Shown: positions 54,179 to 62,888, counted from the stretch's first letter. The stretch is 64,000 nt of DNA from Desmonostoc muscorum FACHB-395 (GCF_014698035.1 NZ_JACJSF010000008.1:62001-126000); one strand, 5' to 3'. The notes: generated by a model not told the origin, from the letters alone. Numbers and translations are program-made.

Positions 54179-55612
54179 TTAGGCTGGGTTCCAGGTGCCG
54201 TGGAAGCTGTGGGGGATGACGCTGGGTAATCCTAGTTTGCAAACGGGTTCGGCATTCAGGCGATCGCTATCAAAGACCCAAACTTCGCTACTATGAGAAT
54301 TACCATCGTAGACAACGGTTAGTACCCAACTTTGCTCAGGGTTTTGGGTATTTTGGGCGTGGATGGGTTCTGAAGGATAACGATTTTCTCCAAAGTCTGC
54401 TTCGGTGAGGGTTTCGGTTTTGTTGTCGTAGCGGGCGATCGCATTTGGTACTTCTTGGCTAATATCTGTTTCTGAACGGAATGTTGACATATATGTGTAC
54501 CGGGAAGCTTGTCCTACGTTTTGCTGTGGTACATTCGGAAATTCACAATGTCTGTTTAATAGTTGCTGAATTGACGTAACTTTGCCAGTTTGAGGATGCA
54601 AATGAACTCGCGTTAGTGTACTTTTAGCTGGGGTGTGAGTCTCACCTGTAGCTACTTCCTTGAGATATTGGTTAGTTTGAAAATCTTCATAACGGGCAAT
54701 ATCTACAATCACTGAACCGCTAGCATCTACATAACCGTTACCAAAATGCCATTGAAACCAAGGTTCGGTTTCTCCACGACTCACCACAGATAGGGTTTCG
54801 CGATCGATAACTAAAATCTGAGTTCCTAATTTAGGTTGCCACTCTAGCGAATCACTATAGTTGTTTATCCCTATTAGCACGGGTAAAATATTCAATCGCA
54901 CTGGCGGAAGGAAAAATACAAGATACTGTCCTGCTAAAACAAAATCATGCATCACTGGTATACCGTCTAATTGGTATGCGGCTTGTTGGATAATCCGGCC
55001 AGTCGAATCGCTTTTGTAAATATTCAGCGTCGCTTTTTGTCCAGGGCTGATGCCAAAGTTAAAAATCTCACCTGTTTGCTTGTCACGCTTATAATGTGCG
55101 GAATAGTTTAATCCTTTAGTTAACCCCCCTAAATCATCTTCGCCCCAAGTTTCTAAAGTTTGTAAATCAAGTGCGTGGGGTTTACCACCTTCCCACAATG
55201 CCAAAAGTTTATCTGGAAGTGCTAGAACCGAAGTGTTGGCAGCATTTTTGAGGGGCTTTTGCCATTGATTCCAAATTGGCCCTGGTGCAGTCATGCCATA
55301 ATTGCCGTAGAGTAGTTTACCTGCTGCGGCTTCTTCTTGATAGCCAGAGGTTTGCACGTAGCGATAAACCCCGGTTGCACCTGCATCAGTAAAATTTACA
55401 GCCAGAATTGCTCCATCTCCATCGAACCAGTGTCCCATGCGAATGCCACCGCGTTCTAGCCGTGCGGGGCCATTGCGGTAAAGTGTTCCACGCAAGCCAT
55501 CTGGGATTTTGCCAGAGATAATTGGCAATTGGGTAGAGGGGAATTCTTTTGCTGGTTTAGCGATCGCACCTGCCCAGTCTTTTTTAGTTGAATTTGGAGT
55601 AATAGTATGCAT
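54179..55612 (-). CDS. Carotenoid cleavage oxygenase (RPE65/ACO family)
   Basis: A 477-residue non-haem iron dioxygenase that cleaves carotenoids or apocarotenoids. The seven-bladed propeller has four iron-binding His residues: His173 (NYSAHYKRD), His222 (PVMHDFVLAG), His289 (WFQWHFGNG) and one in the C-terminal PHSFHGTWNP (His468 or His471, more likely 471). The RGTLYRNGPARLERGG and HWFDGDGAILAV segments at the N-terminus are typical. Substrate (beta-carotene, apocarotenals such as retinal precursors) cannot be inferred. There is no signal peptide; it is a soluble or membrane-peripheral enzyme. It is divergent from a single-domain globin gene, with a gap of about 225 bases. Confidence 0.93.
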   Translation of the reverse strand: MHTITPNSTKKDWAGAIAKPAKEFPSTQLPIISGKIPDGLRGTLYRNGPARLERGGIRMGHWFDGDGAILAVNFTDAGATGVYRYVQTSGYQEEAAAGKLLYGNYGMTAPGPIWNQWQKPLKNAANTSVLALPDKLLALWEGGKPHALDLQTLETWGEDDLGGLTKGLNYSAHYKRDKQTGEIFNFGISPGQKATLNIYKSDSTGRIIQQAAYQLDGIPVMHDFVLAGQYLVFFLPPVRLNILPVLIGINNYSDSLEWQPKLGTQILVIDRETLSVVSRGETEPWFQWHFGNGYVDASGSVIVDIARYEDFQTNQYLKEVATGETHTPAKSTLTRVHLHPQTGKVTSIQQLLNRHCEFPNVPQQNVGQASRYTYMSTFRSETDISQEVPNAIARYDNKTETLTEADFGENRYPSEPIHAQNTQNPEQSWVLTVVYDGNSHSSEVWVFDSDRLNAEPVCKLGLPSVIPHSFHGTWNPA

Positions 55613-55837
55613 ATTAAATTAGTATCTGATAAATAATCAATCTAGACAACTGCATTCTACAATTTCATCATGAATTAGTTATATATTCATGCGTTACGCT
55701 AAAGCCGTAACTCTTCCTGCTGGCTGACTCCTGACTTCTGAATTTTGGCTCCTGCTATATATGAGCTAGCTCATAGTAACTGCTAGAAATAAACAGTAAA
55801 TTCAAATCAATCAAGATTCTAAGCGGTTCCAAAAACT

Positions 55838-56299
55838 ATGGTTAGCCAACAAACAATAGATATCGTCAAATCTACAGCACCTGTTTTGAAAAAGAACGGT
55901 GAGCAAATCACAACTCGGATGTATGAAATCATGTTTCAAAATCATCCAGAAGTCAAAGAACAATTTAGTATGGCGGCTCAAGCAGATGGTTCTCAGCCTG
56001 CGAGATTAGCAACAGCAGTTTATAGCTATGCTAACCAAATTGATAATTTACCTGCTTTAAAGTCGATGGTAGAAAAGATTGCCCATCGTCATGTGCAGAC
56101 TCATGTTACACCAGAGCAATATCCTATTGTCGGAGAAAGTTTACTGCAAGCCATGAAAGATGTTTTGGGGGAAGCTGCTACAGAAGAAGTTATGGCGGCT
56201 TGGACTGAAGCTTATCAGGCATTGTCTGAAGTGTTCATTCACAGAGAACATGATATATATGTGGGTGAAGAGAAAAAACCACAGCTTTTGCATTCCTAA
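55838..56299 (+). CDS. Single-domain globin of the flavohaemoglobin (Vitreoscilla-type) class
   Basis: A 153-residue protein equal to the globin domain of flavohaemoglobins, without FAD and NAD domains. Ligand-pocket residues match that class: Tyr29 (B10, in TTRMYEIMF), Gln53 (E7, in GSQPARLA) and proximal His85 (F8, in IAHRHVQTHV), followed by TPEQYPIVGESLLQAMKDVL. The Tyr-Gln pocket is typical of proteins that bind O2 tightly or dioxygenate NO when coupled to a reductase. A C-terminal tail (HREHDIYVGEEKKPQLLHS) is extra. It stands alone on the plus strand. Its partner reductase, if any, is elsewhere. Confidence 0.93.
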   Translation: MVSQQTIDIVKSTAPVLKKNGEQITTRMYEIMFQNHPEVKEQFSMAAQADGSQPARLATAVYSYANQIDNLPALKSMVEKIAHRHVQTHVTPEQYPIVGESLLQAMKDVLGEAATEEVMAAWTEAYQALSEVFIHREHDIYVGEEKKPQLLHS

Positions 56300-56366
56300 C
56301 GACAGAACTTAGTACAGCATTTCATTAATTCGTAGCAAATTAAATTTGGCAATTCCCTACAATGCC

Positions 56367-56513
56367 AATGCGTCAACTTACATTGTTAATGCGTCAGCTT
56401 GTATTGTTAATGTATAGGCTTACATTTTTAATGCGTCGGCTTGCATTGTTAATGTATCGGTTTGCATTGTTAATGCGTCAGCTTACATTGTTAATGTATC
56501 GGCTTGCATTAAA
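56367..56513. repeat. 21-bp tandem repeat of mini-hairpins, seven copies
   Basis: Units start at 56367, 56388, 56409, 56430, 56451, 56472 and 56493 and follow the pattern AATGCGTCAGCTTACATTGT plus T. Each unit can fold on itself (AATGC with GCATT, or AATGTA with TACATT). In units 3 and 4 the two halves change together so that pairing is kept; in others the matching partner is in the next unit. The array overlaps the end of a HicB-like remnant on the minus strand. Confidence 0.88.
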
Positions 56514-56700
56514 AAAGTAAACGATGAAGTGCTGTCTCAAAAAGTGGGAACTCTTCTAAATAAAGTTCTGTTGCTTCCCAGAAATTAACAATAGCTTCTT
56601 CTATCGTCTCTCCTTGGCTGGCGGTTCCCACCTCTAGACATTCAGCTACATAAACATCCTCTTCCCAGTGCAAGATTGCTGTAAAGGTTCGAGTTTTTAT
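56509..56700 (-). pseudogene. HicB-like antitoxin remnant lacking a normal start codon
   Basis: On the minus strand a 63-codon frame reads KTRTFTAILHWEEDVYVAEC, then LEVGTASQGETIEEAIVNF, then WEATELYLEEFPLFETALH, ending RLLF and TAA (56509-56511). This is the HicB/DUF1902-like antitoxin fold (partial RNase-H-like). The codon at the natural start position (56698-56700) is ATA instead of ATG, an in-frame TAA lies four codons further upstream, and no ATG occurs before the conserved body. It is therefore either decayed or started from an unusual codon. No HicA toxin gene is seen nearby, and its stop overlaps the last unit of the tandem repeat. Confidence 0.6.
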
Positions 56701-56774
56701 ATCCTTATATTAGCCTGTTGCAATAAACTCAGGACTTACGCAAAATACCTCTCAAACTCTTATTCCTTCGTATT

Positions 56775-56820
56775 CTCTGCGCCTCTGTAGTAACCTGCGT
56801 CAAGCCACTTCGTGTCTACG
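56775..56820. repeat. Dispersed 44-bp repeat, copy 2
   Basis: CTCTGCGCCTCTGTAGTAAC is followed by CTGCGTCAAGCCAC and GTGTCTACG, matching copy 1 at 30826-30869 with a few substitutions and two extra bases. Confidence 0.7.
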
Positions 56821-56897
56821 ATTTTCCGTTACCTGTGCGTAAGTTCTAAAACTTATAGAGCGTTTATCCGGCTATCTTTTGATTTTTCTATTGTTGC

Positions 56898-58970
56898 TTA
56901 ACCACCTGGAACCAACAACATCCGCACCTCAATTGCTTCCCAGGTTTGGGGCGACACCCTCACTGCTGCTTGTTTGCATTGCATGATGAGGTAATTGGCG
57001 TGGAGATAATCGCCGAGTGCTTCCGCTTCTTCCTCAGATAAGTTGACCATTTCTAGGGTGAGATTGAAAGCATTGAGTAAGGTTTCTTGGAGGCGGTTAG
57101 CAAATGCTCGACGTACTTCTTCTGGCTGTTGCTCATCAGGAATTGTAGTTTTAAGTACTTCTAGTTGAGCAATCAGTACAGTAAAGTTGATGTTATTGAA
57201 GATTTTTGATCCTTCCAGTTTACGGGAGTAGTTGATAACTTCAGCGATGGCGTTGGCGTTGGCGTAGTTGATGGTGATGGTGATGGGGATGGCGTTGGCG
57301 TTGGCGATAAAGATGGCGTAGGGGATGGCGTAAGAGATAGCGGGGATGACGTAGGAGATGGCGGGGATGGCGATGGCGTAGGCCATCGCAACTGTACGTT
57401 TACCCACAGGTTTAAAATTCCCCGGCGATCCAACTGTTACCTGTTCTGCCCAATTTAATAAAGCTTGTAACTTCGGGATATTAATATACTTTTGCGCTTC
57501 CTTTTCCATCAGCAACAGCAAATCATCTGCACCACCGCGCATTAAACCAGCTACTAACAAAAACACCTCTTTCCAGCGTTGATCTGTTACGTGTTGAGTA
57601 ACTAACTTCTCAGCTTGGCGATGATCATCAATATATTGTGCTGTTAAATATTCCTGTAGCGTTAGATGAGAGAAGGAAAAGACATCCTCGGCTCGTTCTA
57701 CTAAAATTCCTTGTTGAACAGCGATCGCATCCAGTACTGATTCTCCATTTAAATGCTGAGGTGCATTCAGATTACTTGCTAAGAATGTTTTGATTTGCTG
57801 AACAATATCACGCCCAGAAAAGAACAGTCTGTCAGACTCAAAACCTGTATAAGCAATCTCTGATAGTAATATCTCTTCTAATTCTGTATGCAGTCCTTGA
57901 TAAATCTCTTCTCTGAGAATTCGCTTTTCTGATGCCCACTCTTCTAGCAATATCCGCAGTGCCTTCCGGTAAAGAACACTACGATTATCTGGAAAACTTT
58001 GGGAACGGTCATAAACTAAACACAGAAATGTCAGCAATAAAGGTGTATGCGCCAACTCTTTTGCAGCTTCATGTTCTGGTTTTTGCAGTAACTCCCAACA
58101 TTTCTCGCCTGTCTTCGCCTGTTTGTCTGCTTCACAATGGAACCAGTTATCAATAAATTGCTGAATTTGATCGTCGTCAAAATCTGCCATTCCCACATCG
58201 CTAAAGCGGCGAAAACTGCTGCGATAAGCCACCGTGCGGCAGGAAGCAATAAAACGATTTTTATCGTACTTGTCAACAAAATTTTGAATTTCGCTAATTG
58301 CCTCAGTCAAATTTTTTGTTGGTACTTCATCCAAACCATCCAGCAAAATTAGTAACTTACCTTCTTCTAAAGCTTTGGCTGCAAATTCATCAGGTGATGG
58401 AAAGCCGCAAATACGAAACTCTTCAGCAATGAACGTTTCAATATTAATATTGCTAGATGCAAACCTTTTCAATTCAATAAAAACTGGAATGCAAGCGTGT
58501 TTAAACCCTCCTTTTTTACCTTTGAGCGCTTCTAGTCCCATCTTCCGCACAAATGTAGACTTTCCAGCACCAGGCCCACCAAGTACCATCAGATATTGCT
58601 TATCGTTAGCAACTTTTATTCCTTCTTGTTTGCACTTATCTTGAGATTGGAACCTTCTGACTTTAGCTTGACGATAGAAATTTTCTAAATTTTCAATAGA
58701 TTCAAAACTCTGAATAGTGTCATCATCTAAAAACTGCACTGCTGTATAGAGCGATTCCAGCTTGACAGGTTCACGCATTCCTAACACTTTGAGAATGCCA
58801 TGCCGTTCTTCATAGTTCTCTTCATATTGATTGGATGCAGTAAAAATTAACTTCTTCGTTTTTTCATCTAGGGTTTTGCCCAACATTCCTAAAGCCTGAC
58901 CACCGCTTTGGAAAACCATCGCGGCGACACCGCTAACGGCTGATATCGCCCAAGGTTCCATTCCTGTCAT
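56898..58970 (-). CDS. NACHT-domain STAND ATPase with hydrophobic low-complexity insert
   Basis: A 690-residue protein. After an N-terminal helical region (about 1-120, effector or oligomerisation) comes a NACHT ATPase with Walker A GGPGAGKST (131-139), Walker B LLILLDGLDEVP (Asp211) and sensor-like FIASCRTVAYR. A winged-helix and helical arm follow (TPLLLTFLCLVYDRSQSFP; FSFSHLTLQEYLTAQYIDD). Near residues 530-575 is an unusual Ala/Ile/Tyr/Pro-rich segment (AIAIPAISYVIPAISYAIPY, then ANANAIPITITI) encoded by short GATGGCG/GTTGGCG-type DNA repeats; it could form membrane helices. The C-terminal helical domain has no WD40, TPR or LRR repeats. Bacterial NACHT proteins include anti-phage sensors, so defence is possible but unproven. 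Confidence 0.87.
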   Translation of the reverse strand: MTGMEPWAISAVSGVAAMVFQSGGQALGMLGKTLDEKTKKLIFTASNQYEENYEERHGILKVLGMREPVKLESLYTAVQFLDDDTIQSFESIENLENFYRQAKVRRFQSQDKCKQEGIKVANDKQYLMVLGGPGAGKSTFVRKMGLEALKGKKGGFKHACIPVFIELKRFASSNINIETFIAEEFRICGFPSPDEFAAKALEEGKLLILLDGLDEVPTKNLTEAISEIQNFVDKYDKNRFIASCRTVAYRSSFRRFSDVGMADFDDDQIQQFIDNWFHCEADKQAKTGEKCWELLQKPEHEAAKELAHTPLLLTFLCLVYDRSQSFPDNRSVLYRKALRILLEEWASEKRILREEIYQGLHTELEEILLSEIAYTGFESDRLFFSGRDIVQQIKTFLASNLNAPQHLNGESVLDAIAVQQGILVERAEDVFSFSHLTLQEYLTAQYIDDHRQAEKLVTQHVTDQRWKEVFLLVAGLMRGGADDLLLLMEKEAQKYINIPKLQALLNWAEQVTVGSPGNFKPVGKRTVAMAYAIAIPAISYVIPAISYAIPYAIFIANANAIPITITINYANANAIAEVINYSRKLEGSKIFNNINFTVLIAQLEVLKTTIPDEQQPEEVRRAFANRLQETLLNAFNLTLEMVNLSEEEAEALGDYLHANYLIMQCKQAAVRVSPQTWEAIEVRMLLVPGG

Positions 58971-59034
58971 AAAATTATCAGTTAATATACTTAAAAATTA
59001 AAGCAAAGTTGTATTATCAACTCTAAGTTATATT

Positions 59035-59799
59035 ATGACAACTACACCAAGCTTCAATTCCTGGGTTATCTGTCCGCAGCCAAATCCGCAAGCAAACTTG
59101 CGTTTATTCTGCTTCCCCTATGCTGGTGGTAGTGCGGCAATTTTTCGCACTTGGCCTAATAATCTACCGAGTAATGTCGAAGTCTGTGCTGTGGAATATC
59201 CGGGACGGGGAAGACAGATTAAGTCTGCACCCTTAACGCGATTAGAACCTCTTGTGGAAGCGATCGCACCAGTTCTGTTACCATACTTAGACAAACCATT
59301 CGCCTTCTTCGGTCACAGTATGGGCGGATTAGTGAGCTTTGAGTTGACCCGTCTACTTCGCTCCCAGTATAATCTTACTCCTTTTCACCTCTTCATCTCT
59401 GCTCGTCGCGCTCCGCAATTGCCACCCATAAAACCACCCCTCCACATCCTCTCAGACCATGATTTGCAGAACGAGCTACGCAGTCTTAACGGTACACCCA
59501 AAGCAGTGTTAGAAAGCGAGGAACTAATGCAGATATTTCTCCCGATTTTGCGGGCAGATTTTGCAGTTCTAGAAACTTACATTTACACTCCAAAACAGGC
59601 ACTAGAGTGTCCTATTACTGCTTTTGGTGGTTTACAAGACCAAGATGTTAGTCATGAAGATTTGCAAGCATGGCGAGAACAGACCATCACTGCTTTCTCA
59701 TTACATGAGTTGAACGGCGACCACTTTTTCATCCATTCCCACCAAGAATTATTATTTAAACTTATATATCAAGAATTGCAGATGCGTAACGGTAGCTGA
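59035..59799 (+). CDS. Type II thioesterase (external TE of NRPS/PKS systems)
   Basis: A 254-residue alpha/beta hydrolase of the GrsT-like group that removes wrongly loaded acyl groups from carrier proteins of nonribosomal peptide and polyketide synthases. Features are LFCFPYAGGSAAIFRTWP, VCAVEYPGRGRQ, the nucleophile elbow FFGHSMGGLVSFEL (Ser95) and the catalytic His in LNGDHFFIH. An LSDHDLQNELRSLNG lid segment is also typical. No NRPS, PKS or carrier protein is in the window, so its partner enzyme is elsewhere. It is divergent from the NACHT gene with a 65-base gap. Confidence 0.92.
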   Translation: MTTTPSFNSWVICPQPNPQANLRLFCFPYAGGSAAIFRTWPNNLPSNVEVCAVEYPGRGRQIKSAPLTRLEPLVEAIAPVLLPYLDKPFAFFGHSMGGLVSFELTRLLRSQYNLTPFHLFISARRAPQLPPIKPPLHILSDHDLQNELRSLNGTPKAVLESEELMQIFLPILRADFAVLETYIYTPKQALECPITAFGGLQDQDVSHEDLQAWREQTITAFSLHELNGDHFFIHSHQELLFKLIYQELQMRNGS

Positions 59800-59888
59800 T
59801 ATTTAGTTATTAAATAAAAAGGAGTTAGGAGTCAGAATATCGAATTTTCCTGACTCTCTGAACTTCTGATGTACAATATTTCTACTTT

Positions 59889-60290
59889 TTATTTTTGGGT
59901 AGCGATCGCTAACTTTGCCCCTTCAACTTTACGAACCCGATCCATCACCGCTACTACTCGACCATAATCAACTTTCTCATCAGCATTAATAATCACCAAC
60001 ACGTCTCGATTAGAACCAACTAAAGCGCGTATTTGCTCTGTCACATCATCAACTGCAATTGGTTTACGGTTCAGACTTATTTGTTCTTTGTCATCTACCG
60101 TAATCGTAATTCTGGTGGGAACTTGCTGTTGTTTCGCTGTGCTAGCCTTCGGTAAATTTACTGGTAAACCTTCTGAGCGGGTTAAAAACAGAGTTGACAT
60201 GATAAAAAATGTCAAAATTGCAAAAATCACGTCAATCATTGGCACGATGTTGATCTGTAATGGAAGTTCTGGCTCATCTGGTAGACGCAT
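59889..60290 (-). CDS. exbD: ExbD/TolR-family energy-transducing protein
   Basis: A 133-residue inner-membrane protein of the ExbB-ExbD-TonB system, which uses the proton gradient to drive outer-membrane transporters. It has one transmembrane segment (VPMIDVIFAILTFFIMSTLF) with the conserved Asp in PMIDVIF, then a periplasmic domain with KQEISLNRKPIAVDDVTEQI-like features and INADEKVDYGRVVAVMDRV. A longer start at 60311 exists, but ATG 60290 is preceded by GAGGAG at a good distance. The start overlaps the end of exbB (60274), indicating translational coupling. Confidence 0.93.
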   Translation of the reverse strand: MRLPDEPELPLQINIVPMIDVIFAILTFFIMSTLFLTRSEGLPVNLPKASTAKQQQVPTRITITVDDKEQISLNRKPIAVDDVTEQIRALVGSNRDVLVIINADEKVDYGRVVAVMDRVRKVEGAKLAIATQK

Positions 60291-60927
60291 AAGTTTTTTC
60301 TCCTCTTTCATAACGACGGCGGTAGAGTAATTCTAACTGTCCTCCATACTCCTGAATTAGTGCGATTTGCCTTTGGTACAATCCCCGAAAGGTATTAGCA
60401 AACAAGAGTGTAAAAATAGCAACGATCAATCCTGATGCGGTTGATACCAAAGCTTCACTAATCCCAGATGTAACGCCAGTTGTTTTAGTACCTCCCACAT
60501 CACCAAGGTTTAGGGAGGCAAAAGAGGCAATCAATCCTAACACAGTACCGAGAAGACCTAATAATGGTGCTAGCCCGATAATTGTCTCAAAAATGTTTTG
60601 GAAACGTTTGAGTACAGGTATCTCAGCCTGAGCTTCGCTTTCTAATGCCAAACGAAATTCCTCTGGATTTGGCTCTTCCAATTCTAAAGCCGCAAGAAAA
60701 ATCCGTGCCAATGGTAAATCTGCGTTTTTCTGAAGTTTATCCATTGCGCCGACAACATTATCAAGACGGTAGAGATTCAAAACCTCTCGCACCACGCGGT
60801 TTTGACGCTGATTAATCCGTACCCAAAACCTGATCCGCTCGATGATCAGTGCCACACCCAATACCGAAAACGCCAACAGGGGCCACATGACCACACCGCC
60901 TGCTGCAAACAAATTCTGAATTCCCAT
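60274..60927 (-). CDS. exbB: ExbB/TolQ-family proton channel protein
   Basis: A 217-residue MotA/TolQ/ExbB-type protein with three transmembrane segments: one near the N-terminus (AAGGVVMWPLLAFSVLGVAL) and two later ones (ETIIGLAPLLGLLGTVLGLI; ALVSTASGLIVAIFTLLFAN). The central GLAPLLGLLGTVLGLI block and TSGISEALVSTASGL are diagnostic. With ExbD it forms the ion-driven motor that energises TonB. It is the first gene of exbB-exbD on the minus strand, 342 bases from and divergent to the TonB-like gene at 61270, so the three parts form one system. Confidence 0.94.
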   Translation of the reverse strand: MGIQNLFAAGGVVMWPLLAFSVLGVALIIERIRFWVRINQRQNRVVREVLNLYRLDNVVGAMDKLQKNADLPLARIFLAALELEEPNPEEFRLALESEAQAEIPVLKRFQNIFETIIGLAPLLGLLGTVLGLIASFASLNLGDVGGTKTTGVTSGISEALVSTASGLIVAIFTLLFANTFRGLYQRQIALIQEYGGQLELLYRRRYERGEKTYASTR

Positions 60928-61269
60928 GTAGTGCCTCTATAACATCATCCACAATACAAAATCAGACTACCAGAATCTAGTTCAAAGCTGAAACTTTTTC
61001 TCAATAAAATATAAAATATAATGATAACTTTTTCAAATGTAGCCATCATGATTTTTATTTAATTGTTCGTTTGCTTTGCATAAAAAAATTTAATTGGATT
61101 GAAACAAAAATTAATTTTGTTCAAATACCATGATATTGGTGGTTTTAAAAGATGTTTTTGCTAGTGAAGGGTTCCGTAAGGCGATCGCAATTAATTTTAA
61201 TTTTTGACTTGATATTTGTAACTTTGCATTCTAAGATGGCTAAATTAGTGAGAATAGGTAGCAATAGCT
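60928..61269. other. AT-rich divergent promoter region of exbB and the TonB-like gene
   Basis: No gene or strong hairpin was found. A single HIP1-type GCGATCGC lies near 61181. Promoters for both directions should lie here. Confidence 0.55.
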
Positions 61270-62745
61270 ATGAGTTTTTCTGGCATTACTGTCGAGCAAC
61301 GTTCCAAAGAAGTTGAGGCTCTCAAGTCTTTTCTGACTTACAGTCTGATAGGTTCACTGGCGCTGCATATCGGCGTACTGTCATCAGGCATAAGTAATTA
61401 TTTGACGAGAGTGCCGAAAGAACAAGATGAAGCGATAGAGTTAGCGATCGTGGATTCTCCGGCCGCGGAACCAGAAAAACCACTTGAAAAAATTCCAGAA
61501 GAACCTAAAAAAGAACCTGAAGTTGTTCAAAAACAATCTATAGAAACTCCACAAGTACAAAAACCAGTACAAGAATTGATTGAAAGATCGACAATTCAGC
61601 CAGTTCAACAAAAACCGCAACAAACTATTCAAAACCCACAGCCAGTTCAACAACAACCAAAACAAACTACTCAAAACCCACAGCCAGTAAATAGGGAAAT
61701 TGCTCCCAAACCAGAAATCCCTGTGACAACTGTTGCTCCTCAGAGTGGTGGTGGAGGTGGCGGTTCAGGTATTGGTTTAGGCTCAGGCAGTGGTATTGCT
61801 GTAGGTACAAGCAGTGGTAGTGGCGCTGGTGGAGGAACTGGCACTGGCTCTGGTGGTGGCATTGGCAGTGGTACTGGCACTGGTGTTGGCTCAGGAATTG
61901 GCTCTGGCACTGGTAGTGGTGTTGGCTCAGGTAATGGTAGTGGTATTGGCTCAGGTACTGGTAATCAAACAGGAAATCGTCCGCCAGTAGCAACAGCGCC
62001 AACACCACCAACACCTCCAAAAATTAACAGTTCAGGTAATGGTAATGGTCGTGCAGCCTGCCGCGAATGTAATGCCAAATATCCAGAAGCAGCAAGGCGG
62101 CGAGGAGTTGAAGGCAGAGTAGAAGTAGCTGTTGATACTGATGCACAAGGCAATGTTACCAATGTTCGGGTTGCTCGCTCCAGTGGAAACCGCGATTTGG
62201 ATGAAGAAACTGTAAGACAGGCGCGTGACTGGAAATTAAAACCCGCAGAAGGTGGTAGACAAGGGGTATCAATAGCCACTGAATTTGCCATACAAGGTTC
62301 ACGGCGATCGCGCCAAGTTCAAGAACGAAAAAGACAAAGAGAAGCAGAAGAGAGAACCCAACAGACAACGGCTGCTAATTCCACAGAAGAAGCTCCAAAA
62401 CGTAGGCGTAGAGAATTGACACCTTCATCTAATGAAGTTAGAACTACAAGACCAGCAATATCTGGATTTAGTAGACGATTGGAACCTCAAACAGGGGAAA
62501 GTACTCCTACCAACTCATCATCTGGAGCTAGTACAACTCGCACTCAAGGAAATGCTAGAGAGTCTTTACGCCGCATCCGGCGTGAGCAAATGGCTAACGA
62601 TTCATCACAAAAGCCACAACCAACCACAAATAGGCGGCGGCGAAGAGACAACTCTAACCAGAACAAGTTGCGGGACTCGTTGCGCCGTTTACGCCAACAA
62701 CCCCAATCGCAACCTGCTGCACCGCCTGCTACAAGTCAGGAGTAG
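61270..62745 (+). CDS. TonB-family protein with a long C-terminal tail
   Basis: A 491-residue energy transducer. A single N-terminal transmembrane segment (about 21-40: FLTYSLIGSLALHIGVLSSG) is followed by a Pro/Gln/Glu/Lys-rich periplasm-spanning linker (about 60-155) and a Gly/Ser tract (about 158-235) encoded by GGTAGTGG-like microsatellites. The TonB C-terminal domain lies at about 255-345 (ECNAKYPEAARRRGVEGRVE, ARSSGNRDLDEETVRQARDW). In ordinary TonB proteins this domain ends the chain, but here about 145 further residues follow, rich in Arg, Gln, Ser and Thr, with basic clusters (RRRRRDNSN-type). ATG 61270 starts just after AGGTAGCAATAGCT. It is divergent from exbB-exbD. Confidence 0.88.
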   Translation: MSFSGITVEQRSKEVEALKSFLTYSLIGSLALHIGVLSSGISNYLTRVPKEQDEAIELAIVDSPAAEPEKPLEKIPEEPKKEPEVVQKQSIETPQVQKPVQELIERSTIQPVQQKPQQTIQNPQPVQQQPKQTTQNPQPVNREIAPKPEIPVTTVAPQSGGGGGGSGIGLGSGSGIAVGTSSGSGAGGGTGTGSGGGIGSGTGTGVGSGIGSGTGSGVGSGNGSGIGSGTGNQTGNRPPVATAPTPPTPPKINSSGNGNGRAACRECNAKYPEAARRRGVEGRVEVAVDTDAQGNVTNVRVARSSGNRDLDEETVRQARDWKLKPAEGGRQGVSIATEFAIQGSRRSRQVQERKRQREAEERTQQTTAANSTEEAPKRRRRELTPSSNEVRTTRPAISGFSRRLEPQTGESTPTNSSSGASTTRTQGNARESLRRIRREQMANDSSQKPQPTTNRRRRRDNSNQNKLRDSLRRLRQQPQSQPAAPPATSQE

Positions 62746-62888
62746 AGATGTAGAAGTGTTACGTCTCTAGAAGGATGTAGAATTTCCTGATTTTTTGTGA
62801 GCATTTCAACAGGTACGGTTATTGCGATCGCACATTGCTATAAAACCGAACCTGCTCAACTTGAAGGTTGATTTAGTCTAATAACTAG

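Noticed and set aside
56300-56513. CRISPR array
   Set aside because: The 21-bp units are contiguous with no unique spacers, and no cas genes are in the window.
61441-62368. Long minus-strand frames rich in F/L/W or H/Y/Q opposite the TonB-like gene
   Set aside because: Mirror of the Gly/Ser and Pro/Gln low-complexity codons; the plus-strand frame has a membrane anchor and a TonB domain.
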